Positions 43,884 through 52,841 of a DNA stretch of 64,000 nt are shown here, in pieces. How positions within the stretch are numbered: position 1 is the stretch's first letter; each line of letters starts with the position of its first letter. Below the pieces are notes generated by a model. That model saw only the letters and a program-made list of their open reading frames with translations, did not search any database and was not told the DNA's origin. Location of the stretch: contig URKQ01000016.1 in assembly GCA_900548455.1 (NCBI GenBank), positions 6,035 to 70,034 on the forward strand. Reading direction: 5' to 3'. A program made the translations under genes and the position numbers. The DNA is from an uncultured Clostridium sp. Its GTDB lineage: Bacteria > Bacillota > Clostridia > Clostridiales > Clostridiaceae.

Positions 43884-43970
43884 ATGACAAGAATGTTAGG
43901 TACTATTGTTTCTATTAACGAGTTTGATGATTCGGCTCATCGTCAGATGAACATCGCTTTTACTAAGTAA
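43884..43970 (+). pseudogene. Short coding remnant
   Basis: Reads M-T-R-M-L-G-T-I-V-S-I-N-E-F-D-D-S-A-H-R then QMNIAFTK-stop. No ribosome site; protein-like but too short to place. The rest of 43861-44090 holds a weak CCACT/AGTGG hairpin (43991) and the conserved CCGCCAAGGAACCAC arm before attachment site 3. Confidence 0.3.
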
Positions 43971-44090
43971 GGTATAGTTTTTTAATGGGATCATCCACTA
44001 GTTCAATAAAGAGTGGCGTTGTTTTTTAAAAATATACTCACCGCCAAGGAACCACAAGCTATCTACGACATCATTATTGTCTACTCAAGG

Positions 44091-44129
44091 CATTGCGAGG
44101 TTGTATGCCTGTTGCAACGAAAAATCTGA
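44091..44129 (+). other. Attachment site 3: rlmD-like C-terminal fragment
   Basis: Reads H-C-E-V-V-C-L-L-Q-R-K-I-stop, the form of an RlmD/RumA C-terminus. The preceding 50 bp (CCGCCAAGGAACCAC, then GTCTACTCAAGGCAT) are shared with site 5 at 51485, so both sites carry the same element arm. Confidence 0.6.
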
Positions 44130-44163
44130 TAAAAGACGGGGGATTTTTAGGAAAGATTATATT

Positions 44164-45611
44164 ATGAAAAATTATTTAAATAACAATTTAATTTTAATAA
44201 ACGAATACCAAAAAATGTATAAAAATAAGATTGATATTGAAGATTTAATAAATAAATTAAATGAGAAAAAAATTGCGTTTTATAATGGTTTTGATTATGG
44301 AAGATTCAGAGTGTATGTAGACAGTTGTTTGTTGCTTTTAAATAAAGAAAAGTTAAATTTTTATTATAAAAACAGTTATTCTTACAAAGGCTTTTTTGAT
44401 GAAGTTAAAAAACATGATGAGTTAAATAATTATTTTAAATTTATTAAAGATGAAAGAATCACTTCGTCTATTGAAGGCATACATCTTTACTACTCTCTGG
44501 AAGGTCAAAATAAATCACCATGGAATCAGGTTGCAACAATAAGAAATGCAATGGCACATATGCAATATGGACACTTTATGTCACAAGAAAAAAGTGGTTT
44601 AATGCTTTATTATTTTTTATATAATAAACATAAGGGTGTACGAAAAGATTATGGCATTGTTTATGAACCTATTTTACACGAATTTATTCATGCTTTTTTT
44701 AGTAATTATAGTTATGGAATATTATTTAAAAATACTTTTTTTTCGAATTATTCTTTTGAAAAAAGGACAAAAACTAGAAATATTATTTATTATGAAATAA
44801 CTTATAAAAATAAAGATATGGAAAAATATAATGGATACAATGGTAGTTTGATGGGTCAACTAGCTTCAATATTAAGAAGCTCCAAAAATGTATTTACTTT
44901 TTTAGAAGAGCATAAAGAAGAACTTAACATTAATGAAATTTCTATAAGAAAAATACCGCACATCCGTAGTTACAGAAAATTAGCAAAGAAAATGAAGCTC
45001 ATAGATAAAAATGAATATGCTTACATGTTAAAAACATTTTTTGATTTCGAAACAGAACTGTCTAATTTTTTAATTCATATTTCTAAGCTTAATGATGTGT
45101 TATACCAATATAGTATGATTAGAGATCTTTTTGACGAATCAAAATTAGAAATGTATAATAAGGAATTTGAAAAAGCAATATTAGAGTTAAAAGAAGACGA
45201 AAATGCACGGTTTGCATTTGATATAGGTTTTACATATCTCAAAGTTATGAACTTTGTATTAAGAATAGAAGATGATGATTATGTGGAGTTTAAATACGAT
45301 ACCGTAGATGTTTCAAAATTTATTTATGAAAAAGGATGTCTGGATAAATATTCTAAAAAAATAATATATTAAACAATGAGTTACAGCTTTATATTATTGA
45401 GCGAATGCGAAATGCGTTAGTGCATGGGAATATGACAGTTTCGTTATCTAAAAAAGGTGAAGTGATGATTATATTTTGGGATATCTACAATAAACGTAAA
45501 GAAAAAATAGAAATTAGTTTTGATGATCTTAATGCATTCTTGTCACAGGAATGCCTATATGACGGAGTTCCCAAAGAAACTTTAGCATTACAAGTAAAAC
45601 CATTATCTTGA
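44164..45611 (+). CDS. Two-motif HEPN-domain protein, interrupted by a frameshift at A7
   Basis: The main frame runs from ATG 44164 (AGGAAAG upstream) to a stop at 45372 (402 aa). It contains RNAMAH (R127 to H132), an R-x4-H motif of HEPN ribonucleases. Directly after, in the -1 frame, coding continues to 45611 with a second R-x4-H, ERMRNALVHGN (about 45410). A single -1 slip on the A7 run at 45355-45361 joins both into about 483 aa. So it is either a frameshifted gene or a programmed slippage product. Very AT-rich, the only gene between attachment sites 3 and 4. Likely an abortive-infection-type RNase; the named family is unknown to me. Confidence 0.6.
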
Positions 45612-45751
45612 AAAAAGAATAATTACACTTTTTGAAAAGAGCGAAATACTTAGTAGGATATATCAACAATAATAATAATAAATTTGCAAAAAAATTAACT
45701 TTTTATTAAAGGGGTATTGGATTACAGCTCCATCCGAAACAACTGCTAAGG

Positions 45752-45793
45752 CATTGTAAGGTTGTATGCCTGTTACAACGGATAGAGAAGTAA
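45752..45793 (+). other. Attachment site 4: rlmD-like C-terminal fragment
   Basis: Reads H-C-K-V-V-C-L-L-Q-R-I-E-K-stop, nearly identical at DNA level to site 3 over GGCATTG and AGGTTGTATGCCTGTT. It separates the HEPN module from the Gabija-like module. Confidence 0.6.
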
Positions 45794-45812
45794 AATAGAA
45801 TAAAAATTAGTA

Positions 45813-45846
45813 AAAGCCGTGAGTTGAAATCAGCTCACGGTTTTTG
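45813..45846 (+). terminator. Rho-independent terminator
   Basis: CCGTGAG (45817) and CTCACGG (45834) with T5 after. Confidence 0.8.
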
Positions 45847-45873
45847 CACCTTATATTTAGAAAAGAGATTGAT

Positions 45874-47067
45874 ATGAAAAAACTTAGAAGAATAGAACCT
45901 ATCAAAGAAAAAAATAAAAAGTTGAAGGTTGATGCATATTGTAGGGTTAGTACAAAATTTGAAAGCTAACAAAGTAGCATTGATTTGCAAATTTCTAATT
46001 ATGAAACTATCATACAAAGTAACTCTCGGTGGGAATATGCAGAAGTTTATTTTGATTATGGTAGTTGACTAAGGCAAAAAGGTCGTTCTAATTTGGAGAA
46101 CATGATAAATAAGGTTTGTTCTGGTGAAATTGATTACATTCTTACGAAATTTCTCAGTAGACTATCTAGGAATGTTTTAGATACATTAATCATCATAAGA
46201 AAATTAAAAGAAAGGAGCATTAATATGTATTTTGAAAATGAAAACCTAAACTCAATCAAAGATGAAGCAGAATTTGCAATCACTCTTAGTGGTATTTTAG
46301 CTCAGGAAGAAAGCAGAAATCTCAGCGAGAATATTAAATGGGGCTATTAAAGGAAGTTTGAAAACGGCAACTTAGTTATTGTACCTGAGCAAGCAGAAGT
46401 AGTGAAAACAATATTTAATCTATATTTAGATAGAATGACATTACAGCAGATAAAAGAGCAGTTAGAAAGCCAGGAAATCAAAACTGCTACCGGTAAAGAT
46501 GTTTGGGTAACGTATGTTATCCAGAAGATGCTCAAAAATGAGAAGTATAAAGGTTGCACCATGTTTCAGAAAACTTTTACTGAGGATTATCTTACCGGAA
46601 AAAGAAAAGTGAATCATGGTGAGAGGGCAAAATATTACGTAGAAGATACCCACCCGGCTATTGTATCAAAAGATATATTTGATAGAGTACAAGAGGAAAT
46701 GAAACGTCGTGAAAGAATTGTGCGTAATGATGATGGAAGTATAGAAACGTCTAAGAGCAAATTTAATAGCAAGTATATTCTAGGCAATTTATTAGTATGT
46801 GGGGATTGTGGTGCATCCTATCGTAGAAGAACGGAACGTGGCAAAGTGTTATGGAGATGTGCTACAAGAATTGAAAAGGGCAAAAACGAGTGTGCTCTAT
46901 TTCCAACGATAAATGAAGAATGGTTAAAAGAGCAGCTTGCCGAGCTAATTTGTAATGGTGTTTACGATGAATGTGTGGTGAAGAGTAAGGTGGATAAGAT
47001 TGAAGTTTATGATGGTTATATTTTAGTTAAAGGATATGATGGAGCAAATATAAAAGTTCCTTTGTAG
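45874..47067 (+). pseudogene. Large serine recombinase with three in-frame stops (copy 2)
   Basis: One continuous frame broken only by TAA 45967, TGA 46066 and TAA 46348. The N-terminus carries the catalytic block VDAYCRVST, then QSSIDLQISNYE, LSRLSRNVLDTL and LAQEESRNLSENIKWGY. The recombinase domain (TIFNLYLDRMTLQQIKEQLE, GCTMFQKTFTEDYLTGKRKV) and zinc ribbon (VCGDCGASYRRR, WRCATRIEKGKNEC) follow. Relative to copy 1, about 20 codons around 46357 are missing. The C-terminal half (46402-47067) is open and undamaged. Probably the integrase of the Gabija-like module, now inactive. Confidence 0.88.
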
Positions 47068-47192
47068 TAAAACAAGAAACTGGTGATGCGGTTTCAATTA
47101 AAAACAGTGGTCAAGCAGGAAGTTGATTACTATGAATAAGCAGTAAAATAGGAGTAGGGTGTGTTCTCTGCTTCTATTTTGGATTGCCAATA

Positions 47193-47225
47193 ATAAAGCC
47201 TTCGGATGTTTCCGAGGGTTTTATT
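47193..47225 (+). terminator. Rho-independent terminator
   Basis: AATAAAGCCTTCGGA/TCCGAGGGTTTTATT stem with a TGTT loop, after the recombinase remnant. Confidence 0.8.
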
Positions 47226-47226
47226 G

Positions 47227-47256
47227 TTGACAGTTGATATATTGTTTCTGAATAAT
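47227..47256 (+). promoter_or_regulatory. Candidate promoter of the DUF1413-gajA-gajB operon
   Basis: TTGACA at 47227 and AATAAT at 47251, spacing 18 bp; about 110 bp upstream of the first start codon. Confidence 0.5.
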
Positions 47257-47367
47257 ATGTAAAATTATGTACAAACCATTAGTTTAGTGTTGAATATTGT
47301 TTGGAAAAGTTATACAATTATACTAACAATGTTGTTTTTATTGTTGTTTTATTTAGGAGGTATAATT

Positions 47368-47649
47368 GTGCTGTCAGTTAATGAATTATTAGATATTGCA
47401 ATGAGTGAACTTATAAACCTTAAGGGCGGTGAGATTTTCCTGGTTCGTGATTTATTTAAAGGTTACGAATGGAATGGGATTTCTCTTAGCGACCGACTCC
47501 TCCTAGGGACTTTATTTCTCAAAGATATAAAGAATGATGATATGAGCGCTGTCCCTATAAAAAAGATTTCATCCGGGCAGCAGATGTATAAAAAGACAGC
47601 TTTACTTAATAAGGTGATATGTCAGGAGGAACGCAATGAAATTGTTTAA
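47368..47649 (+). CDS. DUF1413 protein, first gene of the Gabija-like operon
   Basis: Protein of 93 aa starting at GTG 47368, seven bases after AGGAGG. GEIFLVRDLFKGYEWNGISLSD..LLLGTLFLKDI matches the DUF1413 pattern (F-x-L-R-D-L-F, G-Y-E-W, R-x-x-L-G-x-x-F). Its last 14 bases overlap the gajA start, so translation is coupled. DUF1413 is not a standard Gabija component; a regulatory or accessory role is possible but unproven. Confidence 0.65.
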   Translation: MLSVNELLDIAMSELINLKGGEIFLVRDLFKGYEWNGISLSDRLLLGTLFLKDIKNDDMSAVPIKKISSGQQMYKKTALLNKVICQEERNEIV

Positions 47650-49672
47650 AATGATAGTTAGTAATTACAGGTGTTTTGGAAAAGAACCTACTGTCATTAA
47701 TTTTGATGATTTAACCGGTTTTATTGGTCATAATAGTAGCGGAAAGACTGCATTAATTACAGCTTTATTGAAGTTGTTTGGTGATAAAACTTCAGATAGG
47801 CTTATAGAACGTTCCGATTTTTATATTCCTGTTAGTCAACGTCCTGAAAGCGTGGTTGAGAATGAGCTATTTATAGAAGCATATTTTTCATTCGAAAAAT
47901 CATTAGGATCCGAAAGTTCGTTAGATGTTCCTACATTTTTCGCTCATTTCGTGATAGATGAACCGCAAGGCAACCCATATCTTAGAATTAGACTAGATGC
48001 TACATGGGAAAAGAGTACAAATCCTGATGGAATTATAGAAAGTAAAATTCGCTATATAACTACTAGCACTACTGAAATTGGAGATATTGAGTGGCCTAAA
48101 GTCAATAGACACGAATTAGAGCGAATAAAGATGATTTATATACCAGCTATTAGGCAGCCGAACGAACAGCTTAAAAATGTGTCTGGTTCTATTATGTATA
48201 GACTACTCAACAGCATAAAATGGTCGGATGAATCAAAGGACAAAATTCGGCAAAGAACGGAATTGGTGGAGAAAGCTTTCTTAGAAGAAAAATCCATAGA
48301 ATTATTGGCGACTTCTTTAGATACACAATGGAACGAATATCACAAGGACCAAAGGTACTCAAATGCAAAAATACAATTTAACAATTCCGATTTAGAAACT
48401 ATTTTAAAGAAAGTAGAGGTTACATTCTCACCTACTGAAACTACACGAAGCTTTAAAAGTGATGAGCTTGGAGATGGACTTCGATCCTTATTTTATCTTT
48501 CTATTGTTGATACTTTACTTGATATTGAAGAAAAAATTATGCAAGAAATATCTACAAAGGGAACATCCGAGCATTTTGATTTGCTTCCACCTATACTTAC
48601 AATTGTAGCAATAGAAGAACCGGAAAATCATATTTCGCCCCAGGTTCTTGGAAGAGTCATTGAGCGAGTGAAGACTATTTCGGCTAATGCTAATTCTCAA
48701 TCAATAGTAACTTCTCATTCGCCATCAATCATAAAGAGAATTGACCCTTCGAATATAAGGTATTTTAGAAACTGCCGCGAAATAGAGTGCTCTGAAGTGA
48801 CTGAAATTACTCTTCCCGATAAGGAAAAAGAGTCCAGTCAATTTAAGTATATTAAGGAAGCTGTAACAGCCTATCCCGAATTATACTTTGCAAAATTAGT
48901 TGTTTTAGGCGAAGGTGATAGTGAAGAAATAATAATTAGAAAAATGCTAGAGCTTAAAAACACCAAAATAGATTCGGCAGAAATTTCTATAGTCCCATTA
49001 GGTGGACGCCATGTTAATCACTTTTGGAGATTGCTAAATGATTTAAATATTCCATTTATAACACTGCTTGATCTTGATCGAGAACGCAATGGTGGAGGTT
49101 GGGGTCGTATAAAATACGCTATTCAGCAACTGATAGAGAATGGTGCAAACCGTGATGAACTTTTAGATACTGAAGATGGAGTGCTAACTGAAAATGAATT
49201 TGATGAAATGCACTCTTGGAAAGATTATGAACATATTGATCCATGGATTGAAATGCTTAGAACGTATAATATATTTTTTTCATATCCGCTCGATATTGAC
49301 TTTTCAATGTTAACTAAATTTAAAGAGAAATATATTGCCACTTTATCTAGTGATGAAGGTCCCCTTATAAAAGGATATGGCAAAATACAAAAGCCGAAAA
49401 TCCCAGAAGGAAAGAAAGATGAGTATCAAGAATTACTAAACAAAAGAATAGAATCTGATGTACGTGCTACTTTAAAGGATGAAGGTGGCGATGGGTTTAC
49501 GTATAGCTATGACGAAAAAGAGCTAATGATTTGGTATAATTATTTCTTTTTAAATAGAGGGAAGCCTACTACACATCGTGTGCTATTTACTGAGAATGAA
49601 GATATAAAATTTGAAAGTTTCCCAAGTTGTTTGCAGGAATTTGCAAATGCTATTATAGATAAATTAAACTAA
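47636..49672 (+). CDS. gajA: OLD-family ATPase/TOPRIM nuclease, GajA-like
   Basis: Anti-phage nuclease subunit of a Gabija-like system, 678 aa. The N-terminal ABC-type ATPase has Walker A GHNSSGKTALI (about 31-41), a signature-like SDELGDGLRSL, Walker B TIVAIEEPENHISP and the H-loop SIVTSHSP. The C-terminal TOPRIM domain has LVVLGEGDSEEIII and LLDLDRERN. It is about 100 residues longer than the reference Bacillus GajA (known from memory), with an extended C-terminus after the TOPRIM. The helicase gene follows after 21 bp. Family assignment rests on the OLD plus UvrD pairing. Confidence 0.8.
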   Translation: MKLFKMIVSNYRCFGKEPTVINFDDLTGFIGHNSSGKTALITALLKLFGDKTSDRLIERSDFYIPVSQRPESVVENELFIEAYFSFEKSLGSESSLDVPTFFAHFVIDEPQGNPYLRIRLDATWEKSTNPDGIIESKIRYITTSTTEIGDIEWPKVNRHELERIKMIYIPAIRQPNEQLKNVSGSIMYRLLNSIKWSDESKDKIRQRTELVEKAFLEEKSIELLATSLDTQWNEYHKDQRYSNAKIQFNNSDLETILKKVEVTFSPTETTRSFKSDELGDGLRSLFYLSIVDTLLDIEEKIMQEISTKGTSEHFDLLPPILTIVAIEEPENHISPQVLGRVIERVKTISANANSQSIVTSHSPSIIKRIDPSNIRYFRNCREIECSEVTEITLPDKEKESSQFKYIKEAVTAYPELYFAKLVVLGEGDSEEIIIRKMLELKNTKIDSAEISIVPLGGRHVNHFWRLLNDLNIPFITLLDLDRERNGGGWGRIKYAIQQLIENGANRDELLDTEDGVLTENEFDEMHSWKDYEHIDPWIEMLRTYNIFFSYPLDIDFSMLTKFKEKYIATLSSDEGPLIKGYGKIQKPKIPEGKKDEYQELLNKRIESDVRATLKDEGGDGFTYSYDEKELMIWYNYFFLNRGKPTTHRVLFTENEDIKFESFPSCLQEFANAIIDKLN

Positions 49673-49693
49673 TTACGTAAAGGAGGTATGCAG

Positions 49694-51388
49694 GTGGTGT
49701 GGAAAAAATGCGATGAGTGGGCACCGGCTGATGGGTTTGTGTTAGAAGCTGTTGCACTAGAGGTTGCAAAAAGCAATTGCAATAATATTGTGGTGGCTGG
49801 TCCCGGTGCTGGAAAAACAGAGCTTTTAGCACAAAGGGCGTGCTATTTACTAGAAACAAACACTTGCATGAATCCCAAAAGAATTCTTGCCATTAGTTTT
49901 AAGAAAGATGCTGCATCTAATTTGAAAGAGCGTGTGGAAAAAAGATGCGGTAGAGAACTAGTGGCAAGATTTGATTCAATGACATATGATGCATTTGCAA
50001 AATCAATGCTGGATCATTTTATGAATGGTCTACCTATAGAAATGAGGCCTAATAAGGACTATGAGGTCGATTTAACTGGTAAGAAAAGCAATGGTAAAAG
50101 CATTATTTCTTTTCAAGATATATCAAAATTAGCAACTCAAATTATTACAACAAATCCATTAATTAAGCGTTCGCTACAATTAACATATAGTCATGTTTTT
50201 TTAGATGAATTTCAAGATACTACTGGTATACAATATGAACTATTAAAAATTTGTTTTCGTGGTTCCACTGCGGTTATAACTGCAGTAGGTGATAGTAAGC
50301 AACGTATTATGCTTTGGGCAGGTGCAAAGAGAACTGTTTTTGAAGATTATCAAAAAGACTTTAGTGCGGTTAAAAAAACTTTATTAATGAATCATCGGTC
50401 TGCCCCTCGTTTAGTAGAAATACAAAAAGCTATGTATGCAAATCTAAATGAACAGACGGTTGATATAACCCCTTCATCCAAATGGGAGGATGACATGGGA
50501 AGGGCGTATTTGAGATTTTTTAATGATGAGAAGTGTGAAACAGAAGTGATATGCAATGAAATCGTAAATTTGATAAAAGATGGAACAAAGCCAAGAGATA
50601 TATGTATACTTGTTAAACAAACAGTTGATGTATATAGCGGAGATATTATAAACTGTTTGGCTGATAATAATATAAAGGCAAGGAATGAAACGCTGTATCA
50701 AGGTTTGCTGAAAGAAGAAATAGTGCAGATATTATCATGTATCGTCATACTTACTGTATCTAAACGACATCCAAATGAATGGAAAAGCATTATTAGCTTT
50801 TTTTCCGAGTTAGAGCTACTGGATGAAAATTCAAAAATTGAAGAGTATGTTAGAGTAGAGAATGAAGTAAATGATCTTATAGAGACCTTTGCAAGTAGCA
50901 TTAAAAATGTATCCGAATATGAAACATTTAGTAATAGTATAGATTATTTGTTGGAAAGAATGTCTTATGATAAGTTATCTAACTTATTTTTAGAGTATAA
51001 GAATAAATCTTATTTTGATAAGATAATTTCTGAATTTAAACGGTTATTGTGGGATGAATACTTGGGAATAAGTGACTGGGAAGTTGCAATTGATAGTTTT
51101 ATTGGAGAGGATTCAATTCCTATCATGACAATACATAAGAGTAAAGGGCTAGAATATGAAGCCGTTTTTTTCATTGGGTTAGAGGATTCCGCTTTTTGGA
51201 ACTTCACTAAACAACCTGATGAAGATAAATGCACATTCTTTGTTGCTTTATCGAGAGCAAAAGTTCGAGTCGATTTTACTTTTTGTAAAGGACGCCAAAC
51301 GAGATTTACAGACAAGCAAAGTAACAGTAAAATTAATGAGCTTTATGAGATGATATTAAAAACAGGATTAGTAGAGGTCATGAAATAA
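49694..51388 (+). CDS. gajB: UvrD/PcrA-like helicase, GajB-like
   Basis: SF1A helicase subunit of the Gabija-like pair, about 564 aa. Motifs in order: I VVAGPGAGKTELLAQRA, Ia AISFKKDAASNLKERV, II VFLDEFQDT, III AVGDSKQRIMLWAGA, IV LLMNHRSAPRLVEIQ, V MTIHKSKGLEYEAVFFIG, VI FFVALSRAKVRV. GTG 49694 is preferred because AAAGGAGG lies seven bases upstream; the ATG at 49688 abuts it. Shorter than housekeeping PcrA (about 700 aa or more), as expected for GajB. It ends just before attachment site 5. Confidence 0.8.
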   Translation: MVWKKCDEWAPADGFVLEAVALEVAKSNCNNIVVAGPGAGKTELLAQRACYLLETNTCMNPKRILAISFKKDAASNLKERVEKRCGRELVARFDSMTYDAFAKSMLDHFMNGLPIEMRPNKDYEVDLTGKKSNGKSIISFQDISKLATQIITTNPLIKRSLQLTYSHVFLDEFQDTTGIQYELLKICFRGSTAVITAVGDSKQRIMLWAGAKRTVFEDYQKDFSAVKKTLLMNHRSAPRLVEIQKAMYANLNEQTVDITPSSKWEDDMGRAYLRFFNDEKCETEVICNEIVNLIKDGTKPRDICILVKQTVDVYSGDIINCLADNNIKARNETLYQGLLKEEIVQILSCIVILTVSKRHPNEWKSIISFFSELELLDENSKIEEYVRVENEVNDLIETFASSIKNVSEYETFSNSIDYLLERMSYDKLSNLFLEYKNKSYFDKIISEFKRLLWDEYLGISDWEVAIDSFIGEDSIPIMTIHKSKGLEYEAVFFIGLEDSAFWNFTKQPDEDKCTFFVALSRAKVRVDFTFCKGRQTRFTDKQSNSKINELYEMILKTGLVEVMK

Positions 51389-51484
51389 GAGGATAAATGC
51401 CCTGCATAAATTGTACAAGTACGAAAACAGCTATCCGCCAAGGAACCACTGGGTCTTGGTAGCATAATTTTTGTCTACTCAAGG

Positions 51485-51526
51485 CATGTGGAGACGGTAG
51501 TTAAGCTTAAAAGGAAACAAAGTTAG
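51485..51526 (+). other. Attachment site 5 (attR): rlmD-like C-terminal fragment
   Basis: Reads H-V-E-T-V-V-K-L-K-R-K-Q-S-stop, the classical RlmD C-terminal sequence. It is preceded by the same arm as site 3 (CCGCCAAGGAACCAC at 51429, GTCTACTCAAGGCAT at 51473). This is the probable right end of the island and may preserve the ancestral rlmD tail. Confidence 0.65.
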
Positions 51527-51622
51527 AAGCATTGACATAAACACTACTATAAAATGGATGAAGTGTGATATAATTCTTAACTTAAGGTTAGGAAACATCG
51601 AGAAAAAGAAATATGGTTAGAG

Positions 51623-51664
51623 AGAGCCTTTGAGTGTTTTATAATGCACTTGAGGGCTTTCTAT
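51623..51664 (+). terminator. Probable terminator
   Basis: AGAGCCTTTGAGTG pairs with CACTTGAGGGCTTT over 14 bp including wobbles; the T tail is short. It could be the original rlmD terminator. The rest of 51527-51884 shows no gene. Confidence 0.55.
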
Positions 51665-51884
51665 CGTTACAGGAATATAGATATTATCCAAATACGCTAT
51701 AAGACATGATACTATTAATGTATTTTTGTGGGGCAATGATTTATCAAGATAAGAAAATACATATATTTGTTGTTGAATAAATGGATAACATGTAATATAT
51801 AGTTAATAAGGTTAAAATGTATACGGAGTAAAATAAATTTGAACTTGAAGTGAATATTATTTCTATAAAAGGAGGATGAACATT

Positions 51885-52727
51885 ATGTATAAGTATAAAT
51901 CTTTAAAAAATGTTTCATATAATGAAATTGCAAAATGCTTAAACCTTGCTTTTTCTGATTATTATTTACCAATTCAATTAACTGAAAAAGAACTACAAAC
52001 TCATATTGAAATGAGTGATGTTGATAAGGGATTATCCTATGGTGCATTCTTGGATAATCAAATGGTTGGATTTATATTTAATTCTTGTAATATCTATAAT
52101 AAACAGAAAGCAGTTTTTGATGTAGGAACGGGAGTTATTCCAAAGCATAGAGGGAATAAAGTTTTTACTAACCTTTTTAAATTTACTGAACAAGAACTTC
52201 AAAAGCATCAAATAGAAAAATACTATTTAGAAGTTTTGCAATAAAATGAGAAAGCAATATCTTCATATAAAAAGCAAGGGTTTACTGTTACAAGAGAATT
52301 TTCTATTCTCAAGTATTCTAATTATACTAAAGAAACGGTTAACGCAAGAATGGAGTATATGGATTTTATTGATTTTGACTTCAACAAGGTAAGTCATTGT
52401 AATTGTGTGGAGCCATCTTATGAACATTCTAATAATATATTAAAAATAACTCCCGATTTTTATGGCGTTGCATATAGACAAAAAAATAATATGATATCAG
52501 CATTTTGTATTTTTTCAAAAAAGGATGGACATATTGTTCAGCTTGGATATACCGATACGGTTGAGTTGAAGCTAATTATTCAACAGCTAATTATAAAGTT
52601 TGACAACGTTGTAATTAAAAATATTGATATAATTTATTCAGAAGTATTAACTTTATTGCATTACATGGGGTTTAAGGAAATTTGCAAACAATTTGAAATG
52701 GTAAAAAGCATTAAGGATTTTAAATGA
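51885..52727 (+). pseudogene. GNAT acetyltransferase with one nonsense codon
   Basis: One frame from ATG 51885 (AAAGGAGG upstream) to 52727, interrupted only by TAA at 52242 in LEVLQ-stop-NEKAISSYKKQGF, where a sense codon such as CAA or GAA is expected. The N-terminal half is a GNAT domain (FDVGTGVIPKHRGNKVFTNLF); the second half is a degenerate second GNAT-like domain. A single mutation therefore splits an otherwise normal 280-aa protein. The following 52728-52841 contains about 38 further codons of protein-like sequence (RIILIASSFDKQTLSKLNKE) without a start. Confidence 0.75.
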
Positions 52728-52841
52728 TTTTCTTGAAAAGAATAATGCATTAAAAACCTTTAATTCAAAACAAAGGATAATACTTATAGCATCATCTTTT
52801 GATAAGCAAACATTATCTAAATTAAACAAGGAGAAAATATT

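Noticed and set aside
44077..44163. N-terminal extension of the HEPN protein (MSTQGIARLYACCNEK..)
   Set aside because: This stretch is attachment site 3 read in a shifted frame; ATG 44164 with its own ribosome site is the better start.
47636..51388. A new two-gene ATPase/helicase defence system
   Set aside because: The OLD-TOPRIM plus UvrD-like pair is the known Gabija arrangement; only the DUF1413 partner and the length of GajA are unusual.
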